Shown one piece after another: positions 1 through 8,981 of a stretch of DNA of 64,000 bases. Numbering within the stretch: position 1 is the first letter of the stretch; each line of letters opens with the position of its first letter. A model generated the notes under the pieces. That model saw nothing but the letters and a program-made list of their open reading frames with translations, was not told where the DNA came from and searched no databases. The stretch covers positions 2,914,001 through 2,978,000 of the forward strand of contig CP102272.1 of assembly GCA_025149125.1 (NCBI GenBank), written 5' to 3'. The position numbers and the translations under genes are program-made. The stretch comes from [Clostridium] asparagiforme DSM 15981 (lineage in GTDB: Bacteria; Bacillota; Clostridia; Lachnospirales; Lachnospiraceae).

Positions 1-1290
1 CTTGCCGGGCTGATCCATGAGGGAAAACGGGTGTCCTTCTGGTGGACCATGGGTGTGAACCAGGGCTACGAGGCGGTCCGCACGGCCCAGGCCATCATCA
101 ACATCGCGCTGATGACCGGCAATATCGGCCGTCCCGGCACCGGGGCCAACTCCATCACCGGCCAGTGCAACGCCATGGGTTCCCGGGCATATTCCAACAC
201 CGCGGTACTCTACGCGGGCGGTGATTTCACCAACCCGGCCCGCAGGACGGCGGTGGCGAACGCCCTGGGCGTGGACGAGAGCGTTCTGGCGGAGAAGCCC
301 ACCGCCACCTACAACCAGATCATCGAGGGGATCAACGAGGGCCGGATCAAGGGCCTGTGGATTCTCTGCACCAACCCGCGGCACAGCTGGACCAACAACG
401 AGACCTTTGCGGAGGCGGTTAAAAAGCTGGAGCTGTTCGTGGTTCAGGACATCTACGACACCATCGAGAGCGCGGAGCACTGCACGGTGTTTTTCCCCGT
501 GGTTCCGGGCATCAAGAAGGAGGGCACCTACATCAACCTGGAGCGCCGCCTCTCCGGCATGCGCCCCTGCCTGCCCAGAGGGGAGAACGAGATCAGCGAC
601 TACGAGGCCGTTCTGGGAGTCGGAAGGGCTCTGGGAATGGGAGAACTGTTAAAGGGCTGGGAGACGCCGAAGGACTGCTTTGAGCTGATGAAGAAATGCT
701 CCAAGGGTATGCCCGGCGACATCACCGGCGTTACCTGGGAGATGTTGGAAAATTCCCGGGGCGTCCAGTGGCCCTTCCGAGAGGGGGAGACCCTGACCGA
801 GGACCAGCGCCGCCTGTACGAGGACGGAAATTTCTTCACCCCCAGCAAGAAGGCCCAGTTCAAGTTCGAGGCGCCCAGGGAGAATCCCATGCCTCTGACC
901 GAAGAATTCCCCTATTTGCTGAACACCGGCAGAGGCTCGGTGGGGCAGTGGCACACCCAGTCCCGTACCAGGGAAGTCCAGTTTGTGGAGGACGTGTCGG
1001 CCAGGGAAGCGTATCTGTATATCAATCCGTTGACGGCACAGGAGAAGGGCATCGGGGAGAACGATTTCCTGCGGGTGCACTCGGCCAACGGCCACAGCGC
1101 CGTGTTCCGGGCGCGGATTTCCGGGCATGTGCGGGAACAGGAGCTGTACGCGCCCATTCATTACATCGAGTGCAACAAGCTGACGCCGTCCATTTACGAC
1201 CCCTATTCCAAGGAGCCGTCCTACAAGGCGACGCCGGTTTGGTTTGAGAAAGCAGAAGGAGGGAACGGTCATGTATCGGATCAAAATTGA
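1..1290 (+). CDS. Molybdopterin oxidoreductase, NarA/NasA-like, 5' truncated by window edge
   Basis: The open frame runs in from the window edge, so the N-terminus is missing (normally a 4Fe-4S site and the first cofactor-binding part). About 429 residues of the catalytic subunit are visible. Seen: the MGVNQ and TGNIGRPGTG segments, followed by TGQCNAMGSR, which resembles the GQPNAMGGR stretch of assimilatory/periplasmic nitrate reductases more than the GQNNVQG of formate dehydrogenases. A C-terminal dinucleotide-binding domain starts near LLNTGRGSVGQWHTQSR. The stop overlaps the next gene by 20 bp. Together with the ferredoxin and flavoprotein downstream this matches the clostridial NarABC layout. 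Inference: a cytoplasmic oxyanion (probably nitrate) reductase. Formate dehydrogenase or another oxyanion reductase is not excluded. Confidence 0.8.
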   Translation, partial: LAGLIHEGKRVSFWWTMGVNQGYEAVRTAQAIINIALMTGNIGRPGTGANSITGQCNAMGSRAYSNTAVLYAGGDFTNPARRTAVANALGVDESVLAEKPTATYNQIIEGINEGRIKGLWILCTNPRHSWTNNETFAEAVKKLELFVVQDIYDTIESAEHCTVFFPVVPGIKKEGTYINLERRLSGMRPCLPRGENEISDYEAVLGVGRALGMGELLKGWETPKDCFELMKKCSKGMPGDITGVTWEMLENSRGVQWPFREGETLTEDQRRLYEDGNFFTPSKKAQFKFEAPRENPMPLTEEFPYLLNTGRGSVGQWHTQSRTREVQFVEDVSAREAYLYINPLTAQEKGIGENDFLRVHSANGHSAVFRARISGHVREQELYAPIHYIECNKLTPSIYDPYSKEPSYKATPVWFEKAEGGNGHVSDQN

Positions 1291-1693
1291 CAGAAGCCGC
1301 TGTATCGGCTGCCTGACCTGTGTGACGGCCTGCGTGGTCAGCCATGAGTCAAACGACGCCAGAAACCGGGTGGTCATCGACAGCGAGGGCAAATGCGCCC
1401 CCATTTTCTGCCGCCACTGCGACCGGCCGGAGTGCGTGTACACCTGCATGACCGGGGCCATGCACAAGAACCCGGAGAACGGTTTTGTGGAGTACGACCG
1501 GGAGAAATGCGCCAGCTGCTACATGTGCGTCATGGCCTGCCCCTATGGCGTGTTAAAGAGCGACCGCATCGAGCACAAGGAGATCATGAAGTGCGACATG
1601 TGCGTGCACCGCAGTTCGGACGGTTCCCCGGCTCCCATGTGCGTGGAAATTTGTCCCATGAAGGCGATTACGATGGAGGAGGTGGAAGCATGA
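1271..1693 (+). CDS. 4Fe-4S ferredoxin-type electron-transfer subunit (NarB-like)
   Basis: 140 residues beginning MYRIKIDRSRCIGCLTC. The ATG at 1271 is preferred over the upstream in-frame starts, which sit deep inside the previous gene. Several Cys clusters are visible: CIGCLTCVTAC near the N-terminus, CRHCDRPECVYTC, CASCYMCVMACPYG and CDMCVHR, with a late CVEIC. This is the multi-cluster pattern of DMSO-reductase subunit B / hydrogenase HycB-type proteins. No signal peptide or Tat motif is present, so it should work in the cytoplasm. It probably passes electrons between the flavoprotein downstream and the molybdenum subunit upstream. The stop overlaps the next start (ATGA at 1690). Confidence 0.85.
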   Translation: MYRIKIDRSRCIGCLTCVTACVVSHESNDARNRVVIDSEGKCAPIFCRHCDRPECVYTCMTGAMHKNPENGFVEYDREKCASCYMCVMACPYGVLKSDRIEHKEIMKCDMCVHRSSDGSPAPMCVEICPMKAITMEEVEA

Positions 1694-2922
1694 GGTATGT
1701 GGTATTGGGCGCCAGCGCGGCCGGAGTGAACGGCGTAAGGCAGCTGAGAAAGCGCTGTCCTGAGGCGGAAATCGTGCTGGTCAGCAAGGATCAGGAGATT
1801 TATTCCCGATGCATTCTCCACCACCTGATCGGGAATCTGCGCACCAGGGAGCAGCTCTGCTTCGCGGAGGCGGATTTTGCAAAGCGTTACCGGGTGGACT
1901 GGAGAAAGGGCGTGGCCTGTACGGGCGTGGACACCGGGAAAAAGGAGGCGGCCCTGTCCGACGGCACGGCGCTTTCCTACGACAAGCTGCTGATCGCCAC
2001 GGGTTCCCACACCTTCCTGCCGCCGGTGAAGGGGCTGCGGGAGGCCAAAGGCGTGTACGGTTTCCGGGATATGGAGGAGACGGAGGCCATCATGGAGGCC
2101 GCAAAGGACGCGAAGCATATCGTGATCATGGGCGGCGGCCTTACGGGGCTGGACGCGGCCACGGGCTTTCTCCATATGGGACGCAGCGTGGAATTGGTGG
2201 AGCTGGCGGACCGGCTGCTGGTCAAGCAGCTGGACGAGAGAGCGGCTTCGGTTTATCAAAAGGCTCTGGAGGCAAAGGGCGTGAAGCTGCATTTGGGCTG
2301 CGCCCTGGAGGAAGTGCGCTGCGGCGATGACGGACGGGTCGTTTCTCTTGCGCTCTCCGACGGCGGACAGATTCCCTGCGACCTGCTGGTGGTGACGGCG
2401 GGCGTGCGCTCCAACGTGGAATTCCTGGAGGGCTCCGGCCTGGAACTGGATTCCTACGGCCTGGTGATTGATCCTCAGGGGCGCACCAATGTGGCGGATG
2501 TGTACGGAGCCGGGGACGTGACCGGGCGTTCCCCCATCTGGCCTGCGGCGGTCAAGCAGGGGATGGTGGCGGCGGACAATATGGCCGGGATCGAAACCGG
2601 AATGGAGGACTTTTTCGCCAGCAAGTCCACCATGAATTTTCTTGACATTCCCACCATGTCCTTAGGTCTGCCGGAGAAACCGGACGATACCTACGAGGAG
2701 ATTGTGGAGGACACGGGGGATCAGTACCGCAAGGTGATCCACAAGGGCGGAACGATCTACGGAGCCATTCTCCAGGGAGATCTGGCCTACGGCGGCGTGC
2801 TGACCCAGCTGATCGCCCGGAAAATCGACGTGTCCAGGGTGAAAAAGCCCCTGTTCTCCATCGATTACTCCGATTTCTTCCATACCGGCGACAATTTTGA
2901 ATTCTACTACGAGGTGACGTAA
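1690..2922 (+). CDS. FAD/NAD(P)-dependent oxidoreductase (NarC / NADH-rubredoxin reductase-like)
   Basis: 410 residues starting at the ATG of the ATGA overlap. A first Rossmann FAD motif is at the N-terminus (VVLGASAAGVNG), the LLIATGS strand lies near residue 103, a second dinucleotide motif is in the middle (IVIMGGGLTGLDAA), and the FAD ribityl-binding VYGAGDV comes near residue 275. This is the pyridine nucleotide-disulfide oxidoreductase fold as used in NADH-rubredoxin and nitrite reductase flavoproteins. The C-terminal part (about 310-410) is the usual small interface domain. It probably oxidises NAD(P)H and feeds the ferredoxin subunit encoded just upstream. No redox-active CxxxxC pair is visible, so a thiol reductase role is unlikely. 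Confidence 0.85.
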   Translation: MRYVVLGASAAGVNGVRQLRKRCPEAEIVLVSKDQEIYSRCILHHLIGNLRTREQLCFAEADFAKRYRVDWRKGVACTGVDTGKKEAALSDGTALSYDKLLIATGSHTFLPPVKGLREAKGVYGFRDMEETEAIMEAAKDAKHIVIMGGGLTGLDAATGFLHMGRSVELVELADRLLVKQLDERAASVYQKALEAKGVKLHLGCALEEVRCGDDGRVVSLALSDGGQIPCDLLVVTAGVRSNVEFLEGSGLELDSYGLVIDPQGRTNVADVYGAGDVTGRSPIWPAAVKQGMVAADNMAGIETGMEDFFASKSTMNFLDIPTMSLGLPEKPDDTYEEIVEDTGDQYRKVIHKGGTIYGAILQGDLAYGGVLTQLIARKIDVSRVKKPLFSIDYSDFFHTGDNFEFYYEVT

Positions 2923-3861
2923 ATGAACGGAAAATTAAAAAATATGCCCATCGCCATTGTTCCCACCATGCTGGGAGCCGCAACTCTTGCCAATGTGTAC
3001 CAGTCCCTTGGATACGACTGGGTGCGCCATTTGACCATGTGGGTGTCCACGGTGGTTCTGATCTGCTATATCGTGAAAATCATCCGCTTTCCCGGCGTGG
3101 TGAACAATGAGTACAAGAACACCATCCCGGCCAGCCTGTACGCCGGAATCACCATGGTGACCATGATCCTGACCAGCTATTACCGGGACTGGATTCCCGG
3201 CCCCATGCGGATTCTGCTGATCGCGGCTGTCTGCGTCCATGCGGTACATATTCTGGTGTTCCTCTGGAGAAACGTGTTCCACGGCGTGAATCTGGACACC
3301 TTTGTGCCCAGCTGGTTTGTGACCTTTAACGGCATCATGGTGTCCACCGTGGCGGGGGCTGCGGTGCTGCCTCCCATCATGGCGAAAGCCGTGCTCTGCT
3401 GGGGCCTGTTCATCTACACCGTCACCATCCCCTTCATGGTGTGGCGTCTGGCGACCCGGGAGGTGAAGCCCGCGGCTTTCCACACCCAGGCCATCGTGCT
3501 GGCTCCCTGCAGCCTGTGCCTGGTCAGCTACCTGAATGTGGTGAAGGAGCCGAGTCAGATCGTGGTTTCGATTCTCACGGTCTGCGTGATGGCCTCCCTG
3601 GCGTTTATCGTAATCAAACTTCCCGCGTTCTACGCCGTGCCCTTTGCGCCGGGATTCGCGGGGCTGACCTTCCCAATGGCCATCGGCGTCGTGGCCTCCA
3701 ACAAGGCAGCCGCGTATTTTTCGGGAGCGGGGCAGGAGATGATCGGAAATGTGATTAAGCAAATTGCGGGCTTCCAAATTTACCTGACAACTGCTATAAT
3801 TGGGATGGTACTGTTCTGCTTCTTTAAAATGTGGCAAAACAGCATGAAAGCGGCGTCCTGA
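2923..3861 (+). CDS. TDT-family (TehA-like) membrane transporter
   Basis: 312 residues, almost entirely hydrophobic, with about ten predicted membrane segments. The start ATG follows the previous stop directly. Opening residues NMPIAIVPTMLGAATLANVYQSLG and the repeated short helix pattern fit the tellurite-resistance/dicarboxylate transporter (TDT) family, which includes TehA and SLAC1-like anion channels. Clostridial nitrate-reductase loci usually carry NarK or NirC-type carriers, so a TDT protein in this place is unusual. Inference: uptake of the oxyanion substrate or export of the reduced product. The substrate cannot be read from sequence. Confidence 0.7.
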   Translation: MNGKLKNMPIAIVPTMLGAATLANVYQSLGYDWVRHLTMWVSTVVLICYIVKIIRFPGVVNNEYKNTIPASLYAGITMVTMILTSYYRDWIPGPMRILLIAAVCVHAVHILVFLWRNVFHGVNLDTFVPSWFVTFNGIMVSTVAGAAVLPPIMAKAVLCWGLFIYTVTIPFMVWRLATREVKPAAFHTQAIVLAPCSLCLVSYLNVVKEPSQIVVSILTVCVMASLAFIVIKLPAFYAVPFAPGFAGLTFPMAIGVVASNKAAAYFSGAGQEMIGNVIKQIAGFQIYLTTAIIGMVLFCFFKMWQNSMKAAS

Positions 3862-4007
3862 GTGTTGCGGGGCGCTGCCCGGAACGAATGAGGATTGAGA
3901 ATCCGGCCGGCATGGGGTTACCAGGCCGGCCGGATTTGTTGGAGGCAATGGGCCACAGGTAAGTTCCGGTGGACATTGCAGGAGAACATGAGGAGGACGG
4001 ACGAAAG

Positions 4008-5303
4008 ATGAGAGCAGGAGACGGAGTGACGGAGAGAGAATTTGCAGAGGGGAGAGCGGACGGCGGCGGGGAGACGGCCCGGCAGGGCGGTGCCGCGGAC
4101 CGCGTATCCCTGGAGGAGGCGGCCGGTTTTCTGCTGGCCCACTGTCAGGTGATCCGGGAAATGGAATCGGTGCCGCTGCTGGACTGCGCAGGCAGGGTTC
4201 TGGCGGAGGACGTGAGAGCGGGTTTTGACAACCCGCCCTTTGACCGTTCGCCCGTGGACGGCTACGCGGTGCGCAGCGCGGATATCGCCCAGGCGTCCCG
4301 GGAGAATCCCGCCGTCCTCCAGGTCATCGGAGAGGTGGACGCCGGGGGCTGGTCCGAGGATGAGGTGGGACCGGGCCAGGCCATGCGCATCATGACCGGC
4401 GCGCCCATTCCCCGGGGCGCGGACTGCTGCGTGTACCAGGAACAGACGGATTACGGCGAGGAGCAGGTTCAGGTGTACAAGCCCTGTGATCCCTGGAAAA
4501 ACTACTGCTTCAAGGGCGAGGATATAGAGGCGGGCGCTGTGGTCCTGAGGGAGGGCACGGCGCTGACCTACGTGGAGACGGGGATTCTGGCCGGATTGGG
4601 CCGGGAGAAGGTGAAGGTGTACCGCAGAACCAGGGTGGCGGTGTTCGCCTCCGGGGACGAGCTGGCGGAGCCGGGCACGGAGCTGGCTCCGGGCAAAATC
4701 TACGACAACAACCTGTATTTCCTGGCGGCCCGTCTGCGGGAATTGGAGGTGGAGATCACGGTTCTGGAGCGGGTTCCCGACCGGCCTGAGGTGATGGCAA
4801 AGCGGTTGGTGGAGGCCTGCGGGCAGGCGGATCTCATCATCACCACCGGCGGCGTTTCCGTGGGTAAAAAGGACATCATGCACGAGGCCCTGGCCCTGTG
4901 CGGCGCACAGCGCCTGTTCTGGAAGATCCGCATGAAGCCGGGCATGCCCACCATCGGCTCGGTGTTGGACGGCACGCCTGTCGTCAGTCTGTCCGGGAAT
5001 CCCTTCGGCGCGCTGGCGGACTGCGAGCTCCTGGTCCGGCCCATGCTGGCCAAAGCGGGCCACAACCCGGCTTTAAATCCCGGATCCTGCCTTGCGGTCA
5101 TGCCCCAGGGCTTCCCCAAGGCCAGCCCATCCAGGCGGTTTTTGCGGGGAATCTGCGAGAACGGCCAGGTGCGGATTCCCGAGGTGAAAAAGCACGCCTC
5201 CGGTATTTTAAGCTCCATGAGCGGCTGCAACTGCCTGGTGGACATCCCGGCAGGCACCGAGGCGGTGGAACCGGGGGAAGAGGTACGGGTGATTCTGCTG
5301 TAA
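4008..5303 (+). CDS. moeA: Molybdopterin molybdotransferase MoeA
   Basis: 431 residues from the ATG at 4008, which has AGGAGG at 3991-3996. A GTG 39 bases upstream would add a non-conserved tail. MoeA inserts molybdate into adenylated molybdopterin. Seen: the DRSPVDGYAVR motif near residue 78 (usual form DNSAMDGYAVR), the ASGDEL motif mid-protein, TTGGVSVGKKD (MoCF-binding core) near residue 285, and SGNPFGALADCELLVRP. The first 30 or so residues are acidic, Gly-rich and not part of the fold. The gene lies 146 bp after the transporter, probably in the same operon, and supplies cofactor for the reductase encoded at the window start. Confidence 0.9.
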   Translation: MRAGDGVTEREFAEGRADGGGETARQGGAADRVSLEEAAGFLLAHCQVIREMESVPLLDCAGRVLAEDVRAGFDNPPFDRSPVDGYAVRSADIAQASRENPAVLQVIGEVDAGGWSEDEVGPGQAMRIMTGAPIPRGADCCVYQEQTDYGEEQVQVYKPCDPWKNYCFKGEDIEAGAVVLREGTALTYVETGILAGLGREKVKVYRRTRVAVFASGDELAEPGTELAPGKIYDNNLYFLAARLRELEVEITVLERVPDRPEVMAKRLVEACGQADLIITTGGVSVGKKDIMHEALALCGAQRLFWKIRMKPGMPTIGSVLDGTPVVSLSGNPFGALADCELLVRPMLAKAGHNPALNPGSCLAVMPQGFPKASPSRRFLRGICENGQVRIPEVKKHASGILSSMSGCNCLVDIPAGTEAVEPGEEVRVILL

Positions 5304-5327
5304 AGAAGAATTTACGGACATAAATAT

Positions 5328-5370
5328 GCAGGGCGCGCCCCGGTGATGGGATCATCGGGATGCGCCCTGC
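5328..5370. terminator. Bidirectional hairpin between moeA and the FMN-binding protein gene
   Basis: GCAGGGCGC at 5328-5336 pairs with GCGCCCTGC at 5362-5370 between two convergent genes. There is no strong T run on either strand, so it may act as a weak or protein-assisted terminator. Confidence 0.55.
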
Positions 5371-5372
5371 GT

Positions 5373-5813
5373 CTATTCCATCTCCCCGGTATACGAGGGG
5401 ATATCGAAGTTTTCCGAATGAAAGCTGCTGTAAAAACGGCCCTGGCTGGCGGTGAATTTCAGGACGCAGTAGTCCGGGTCCGTGACGCCGCCGGGATAGT
5501 ACATGGTGTCCCCGTCCCGCCAGATCATTTCCTTGGAAGCGCGGTCCGTCAGAACCTCCATGGTTCCGGTGAGCATCACCCCGCGGAAGAATCTGCGGTC
5601 GCAGAAATAGATGCAGGCCTTGGGATTTTGGCGGTACTGGGATACCCGCATGGACGAGGTATTTGTGGTGAAATAAAAGGTCTCGATGCCCAAACGCTTG
5701 CGGGGCGGCAGCATGGCCTTGGTGCAGGGCCAGCCGTTTTCGTCCACGGAGCCGATGAAGGATACCCCCTGCTTGTCGATCAGATTTCCGATGGTTTTTT
5801 CTGCGTCTCTCAT
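5373..5813 (-). CDS. Pyridoxamine 5'-phosphate oxidase family FMN-binding protein
   Basis: 146 residues. Split-barrel flavin reductase/PNPOx-like fold: SFIGSVDENGWPCTKAML at the first strands, FYFTTNTSSMRVSQYRQNPKACIYF in the middle (the SxKxxxLxxNP-like segment) and GTMEVLTD later. Small clostridial members of this family bind FMN or F420-like cofactors and their substrates are mostly unknown. It lies downstream of an HxlR-type regulator on the same strand with a 68 bp gap, an arrangement typical for redox-responsive reductases. I do not assign a specific substrate. Confidence 0.8.
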   Translation of the reverse strand: MRDAEKTIGNLIDKQGVSFIGSVDENGWPCTKAMLPPRKRLGIETFYFTTNTSSMRVSQYRQNPKACIYFCDRRFFRGVMLTGTMEVLTDRASKEMIWRDGDTMYYPGGVTDPDYCVLKFTASQGRFYSSFHSENFDIPSYTGEME

Positions 5814-5881
5814 AAAATGCCTCCTTTTCCTCCCATTATAGCCCAGGGCGGCGGGACCGTAAAGAAGGCACTTTTTTGTAA

Positions 5882-6238
5882 CTACAAGAGTCCCTTTTCA
5901 CGCAGGAAATCCCCGCGGTTGTCCTCCAGCATGAGCTCGATGCCCACGCTCTGCAATATGGAGACGGCCTCAAAGATTCTTCGCCCCCGGTCCGTGAGAA
6001 AATAGTCCACCTTCAGGGGATAACCCTCGTAGGTCTTTTTGCCCACGATGCCGTACTCCGCCAGCTCCTTCAGATGCTGGATCAGCATTTTCCGGCTGAT
6101 GCCCAGGATGGATTTCTCCAGCGAGGACAGGGAAGAGGTTCCCTTGTTCAGCTGCCACAGGATGATGGGCTTCCATTTCCCGCGGATAATGTCGTGGGTG
6201 AGCTCCAGCGGACAGGTGTAGTCGGTGCGTTGTTTCAT
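5882..6238 (-). CDS. HxlR-family transcriptional regulator
   Basis: 118 residues, the usual size for the family. The conserved opening CPLELTHDIIRGKWKPIILWQL is present (CP-x-IGGKW-I-L motif), followed by SLEKSILGISRKMLIQHLKELAEYGIV, the recognition helix and wing, and YFLTDRGRRI. HxlR proteins are winged-helix dimers that often sense electrophiles or redox state through the N-terminal Cys (Cys9 here). It is likely to control the adjacent FMN-binding protein gene and itself. Confidence 0.88.
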   Translation of the reverse strand: MKQRTDYTCPLELTHDIIRGKWKPIILWQLNKGTSSLSSLEKSILGISRKMLIQHLKELAEYGIVGKKTYEGYPLKVDYFLTDRGRRIFEAVSILQSVGIELMLEDNRGDFLREKGLL

Positions 6239-6371
6239 GACGGTTCCTCCCTTTTAAGCGGTTCTGTAGTTCATTATAGGATATGGGGTGGAAATGCACA
6301 AGCAGGTATCCTGGAAGAATGTTTGTGAAAAATAGATAAAAATGGACGCCGCATTTTGTGCGCATTTTAAA

Positions 6372-6401
6372 TTGACATTCATGCTGTTTTCTGTTTATAC
6401 T
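6372..6401 (+). promoter_or_regulatory. Promoter of the glucose PTS gene
   Basis: TTGACA at 6372-6377 and TATACT at 6396-6401 with an 18 bp spacer, placed just ahead of the antiterminator leader. Confidence 0.75.
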
Positions 6402-6424
6402 ATATCTAGTTAAAAACAAAACAA

Positions 6425-6453
6425 AGTGTGTTACTGGTCATGCAGGCATTAGC
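6425..6453 (+). promoter_or_regulatory. RAT: binding site for a BglG/LicT/GlcT-type antiterminator
   Basis: The stretch AGTGTGTTACTGGTCATGCAGG resembles the ribonucleic antiterminator consensus (GGATTGTTACTG...GCAGGC). Its 3' half overlaps the left arm of the terminator at 6444-6495, so binding of the antiterminator would block the terminator. The cognate protein is probably the one encoded at 8982-9803. Confidence 0.8.
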
Positions 6454-6495
6454 TATTGAGAACATGGAAATGTTCTTATTAGTTAATGCCTTTTT
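6444..6495 (+). terminator. Leader terminator controlled by antitermination
   Basis: AGGCATTAGCTATTGAGAAC in the left arm pairs with the right arm ending TTAATGCCT at 6483-6491, loop at GGAA, followed by TTTTT. It overlaps the RAT and lies about 120 bp ahead of the PTS start codon. Confidence 0.85.
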
Positions 6496-6613
6496 GCGTG
6501 TGGTGAACCGCGGGCTTTACCCGCGGGGATCACACAGCGTTTCCGGGAAGATCATTGCGGCCGCAGATCAGGGAGACGGGCATGAAAAGGGCGCACGGAA
6601 GGGAATGTGTGAG

Positions 6614-8836
6614 ATGAAAGATAAAATTTTCAGCGTATTACAGCGGGTGGGAAGAAGCTTTATGCTGCCCATCGCGATTCTTCCGGTGGCGGGGCTTCTG
6701 CTGGGCATCGGCAGCTCCTTCACCAATGCGACGACCATCGCAACCTATGGACTGGAGGCTTTCCTGGGAGACGGAACCCTGCTTCACAGCCTGCTCACCA
6801 TCATGAGCAAGGCGGGCAGCGTGATCTTCGACAACCTGCCGATTATCTTTGCCGTGGGCGTGGCCATCGGCATGGCGAAGGCAGAGAAGGAAGTGGCGGC
6901 CCTCTCCGCCATGATCGCCTTCCTGGTCATGAACGTTTCCATCAATGCAGTGCTTCAGAACACCGGCAAGGTGCTGGCGGACGGCTCTGTGGCCGAGGGC
7001 GTGCTGGAGGGGACGATCACCAGCGTTCTGGGGATTCAGACCTTGCAGATGGGTGTGTTCGGCGGTATTATCGTGGGCCTTGGAGTGGCGGCGCTTCACA
7101 ACCGGTATCACAAGATCGTGCTGCCAAACGCTTTGTCCTTCTTCGGAGGTTCCCGGTTTGTGCCGATCATTTCCACCATCACCTACGTGTTTGTGGGAAT
7201 TCTGATGTACTTTGTGTGGCCGGTGGTGCAGAATGCCATTTTTGCATTGGGCGGTCTGGTGACGGGCACCGGTTATGTGGGAACCCTGATTTTCGGGATT
7301 GTGAAGCGGGCGCTGATCCCCTTCGGCCTGCATCATGTGTTTTACCTGCCCTTCTGGCAGACGGCGGTGGGCGGCACTATGATGGTGGACGGCAGCCTGA
7401 TCCAGGGCGGACAGAATATTTTCTTCGCACAGCTGGCCTCCTCCAATGTGGCCCATTTCAGCGCCGACGCAACCCGGTATTTCTCCGGCGAGTTCATTTT
7501 CATGATCTTCGGCCTGCCCGGCGCGGCCCTGGCCATGTACCGCTGCGCCAAGCCGGAAAAGAAGAAGGCTGCGGGCGGCCTGCTGCTCTCGGCGGCGCTT
7601 ACCTGTATGCTGACGGGCATCACGGAGCCCATTGAATTTTCTTTCCTGTTCGTGGCGCCCATGCTGTTCGGGGTGCAGGTGATTCTGGCGGGCGCTGCGT
7701 ATATGATCGCCCATATGCTGAATATCGCGGTGGGGCTCACGTTCTCCGGCGGACTGCTGGATCTGCTGATTTTCGGAATTTTACAGGGGAACGCGAAGAC
7801 CAGCTGGATGTGGATTGTTCCCGTGGGTGTGGTTTATTTCTTCCTGTATTACTTTATTTTCAGCTTTTTGATCAAGAAGTTTAACCTGAAAACGCCGGGC
7901 CGCGAGGAGGAGGACGAGGAAACCCGCCTCTACACCAAGGCGGATGTGAACGCGAAGCGGACCGGGAATGGCTCGGAGGCAGGGCAGGTAAGTGCCGCTG
8001 TGGACCAGAGAAGCGCGGATATCGCACGTTTCCTGGGCGGAAAGAAGAATATCACCTCCGTGGACTGCTGCGCCACCAGGCTGCGCTGTTCCGTGGAGCG
8101 GCCGGAGCTGGTGGATGAGAAGGGCCTGAAGGCCACAGGAGCCGTGGGCGTGATCAAGAAAGGCCAGGGCGTCCAGGTGATCTACGGGCCGAATGTGACG
8201 GTGATTAAGGCGGAGCTGGAAGGGTATTTGGAGCAGGCGGGGGATGAGAGCGAGGAGGTGCAGGGCGCAGCCCCAGGGAACGCAAACCGGCAGTGCGGCC
8301 GGGCGGACGGCCAGAGCGTAGGGCAGGCAAATGAGCCTGGGGCAGGCGCCGTTCAGGAAGCGCCGCAGGCAAACCAGCCGCCCGCCCGACACATCCTCTG
8401 CTCGCCCTTCAACGGCACTGCGGCCCCCATCACCGAAGCGCCGGACGAGGCGTTTTCCAGCAAGATGATGGGCGACGGGTATGTGGTGAAGCCCTCGGAC
8501 GGCCAGGTGGTGATGCCCGAGGACGGGGAGGTCATGTTCGTGTTCCCCTCCAAGCACGCCATTGGACTGAAGACGGCGGACGGCATGGAGTATCTGCTCC
8601 ACATCGGAGTGGACACGGTGAAGCTGGACGGAACGGGATTCGAGGTATTCGTCCAGGATGGTCAGAAGGTGAGTAAGGGGCAGCTTCTCATGAAGTTCGA
8701 TCTGGATTATATCAGGGCGAACGCGGCTTCGGACGCCTGCATGGCGGTGTTTACCGGCCTGTCTGAGGGACAGTCGGTGCACATGGAGCGCACCGGACAG
8801 GTGAACGCATTGGATGAGATCGCGTGGTATGAATAG
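6614..8836 (+). CDS. ptsG: PTS glucose-family transporter EIICBA
   Basis: 740 residues from the ATG at 6614 (AAGGGA eight bases upstream). An ATG at 6605 is also possible; the longer open frame beginning in the leader is not, because it starts within the RAT. Domain order is EIIC (about 1-390; MLPIAILPVAGLLLGIG, LIPFGLHHVFYLPFW, GITEPIEFSFLFVAP), EIIB (about 455-540; the phospho-Cys in DCCATRLR) and EIIA (about 600-735; LLHIGVDTVKLDG with the active His). The sequence resembles Bacillus PtsG more than NagE. The linker between B and A is long, Gln/Ala/Gly-rich and low complexity. Uptake and phosphorylation of glucose or a related hexose at the membrane; expression probably needs antitermination. 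Confidence 0.88.
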   Translation: MKDKIFSVLQRVGRSFMLPIAILPVAGLLLGIGSSFTNATTIATYGLEAFLGDGTLLHSLLTIMSKAGSVIFDNLPIIFAVGVAIGMAKAEKEVAALSAMIAFLVMNVSINAVLQNTGKVLADGSVAEGVLEGTITSVLGIQTLQMGVFGGIIVGLGVAALHNRYHKIVLPNALSFFGGSRFVPIISTITYVFVGILMYFVWPVVQNAIFALGGLVTGTGYVGTLIFGIVKRALIPFGLHHVFYLPFWQTAVGGTMMVDGSLIQGGQNIFFAQLASSNVAHFSADATRYFSGEFIFMIFGLPGAALAMYRCAKPEKKKAAGGLLLSAALTCMLTGITEPIEFSFLFVAPMLFGVQVILAGAAYMIAHMLNIAVGLTFSGGLLDLLIFGILQGNAKTSWMWIVPVGVVYFFLYYFIFSFLIKKFNLKTPGREEEDEETRLYTKADVNAKRTGNGSEAGQVSAAVDQRSADIARFLGGKKNITSVDCCATRLRCSVERPELVDEKGLKATGAVGVIKKGQGVQVIYGPNVTVIKAELEGYLEQAGDESEEVQGAAPGNANRQCGRADGQSVGQANEPGAGAVQEAPQANQPPARHILCSPFNGTAAPITEAPDEAFSSKMMGDGYVVKPSDGQVVMPEDGEVMFVFPSKHAIGLKTADGMEYLLHIGVDTVKLDGTGFEVFVQDGQKVSKGQLLMKFDLDYIRANAASDACMAVFTGLSEGQSVHMERTGQVNALDEIAWYE

Positions 8837-8981
8837 AAAAAACTCTCTCCGGCCGGTGGCGGTTTTCCAAATTTTCGGGTATAATCAAGGAAATGAATCC
8901 ATGTGATCGGTCTGTCGGCCGATGGCATGGTAAAAGCAAGAACGCATCATAGCCAGAGAACGCATACCAGGGAGGGTTTTT

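Noticed and set aside
1..1290. Formate dehydrogenase as the name for the first gene
   Set aside because: The TGQCNAMGSR stretch and linked genes fit a NarA/NasA-type reductase better, although the N-terminus is not visible.
3918..5063. 381-codon open frame antisense to moeA
   Set aside because: High-GC shadow frame opposite a well-conserved gene; low-complexity His/Arg/Gln-rich translation, no ribosome site.
6428..6613. Upstream extension of the EIICBA reading frame
   Set aside because: Begins inside the RAT/terminator leader, so it is not translated sequence; the conserved EIIC start is at 6614.
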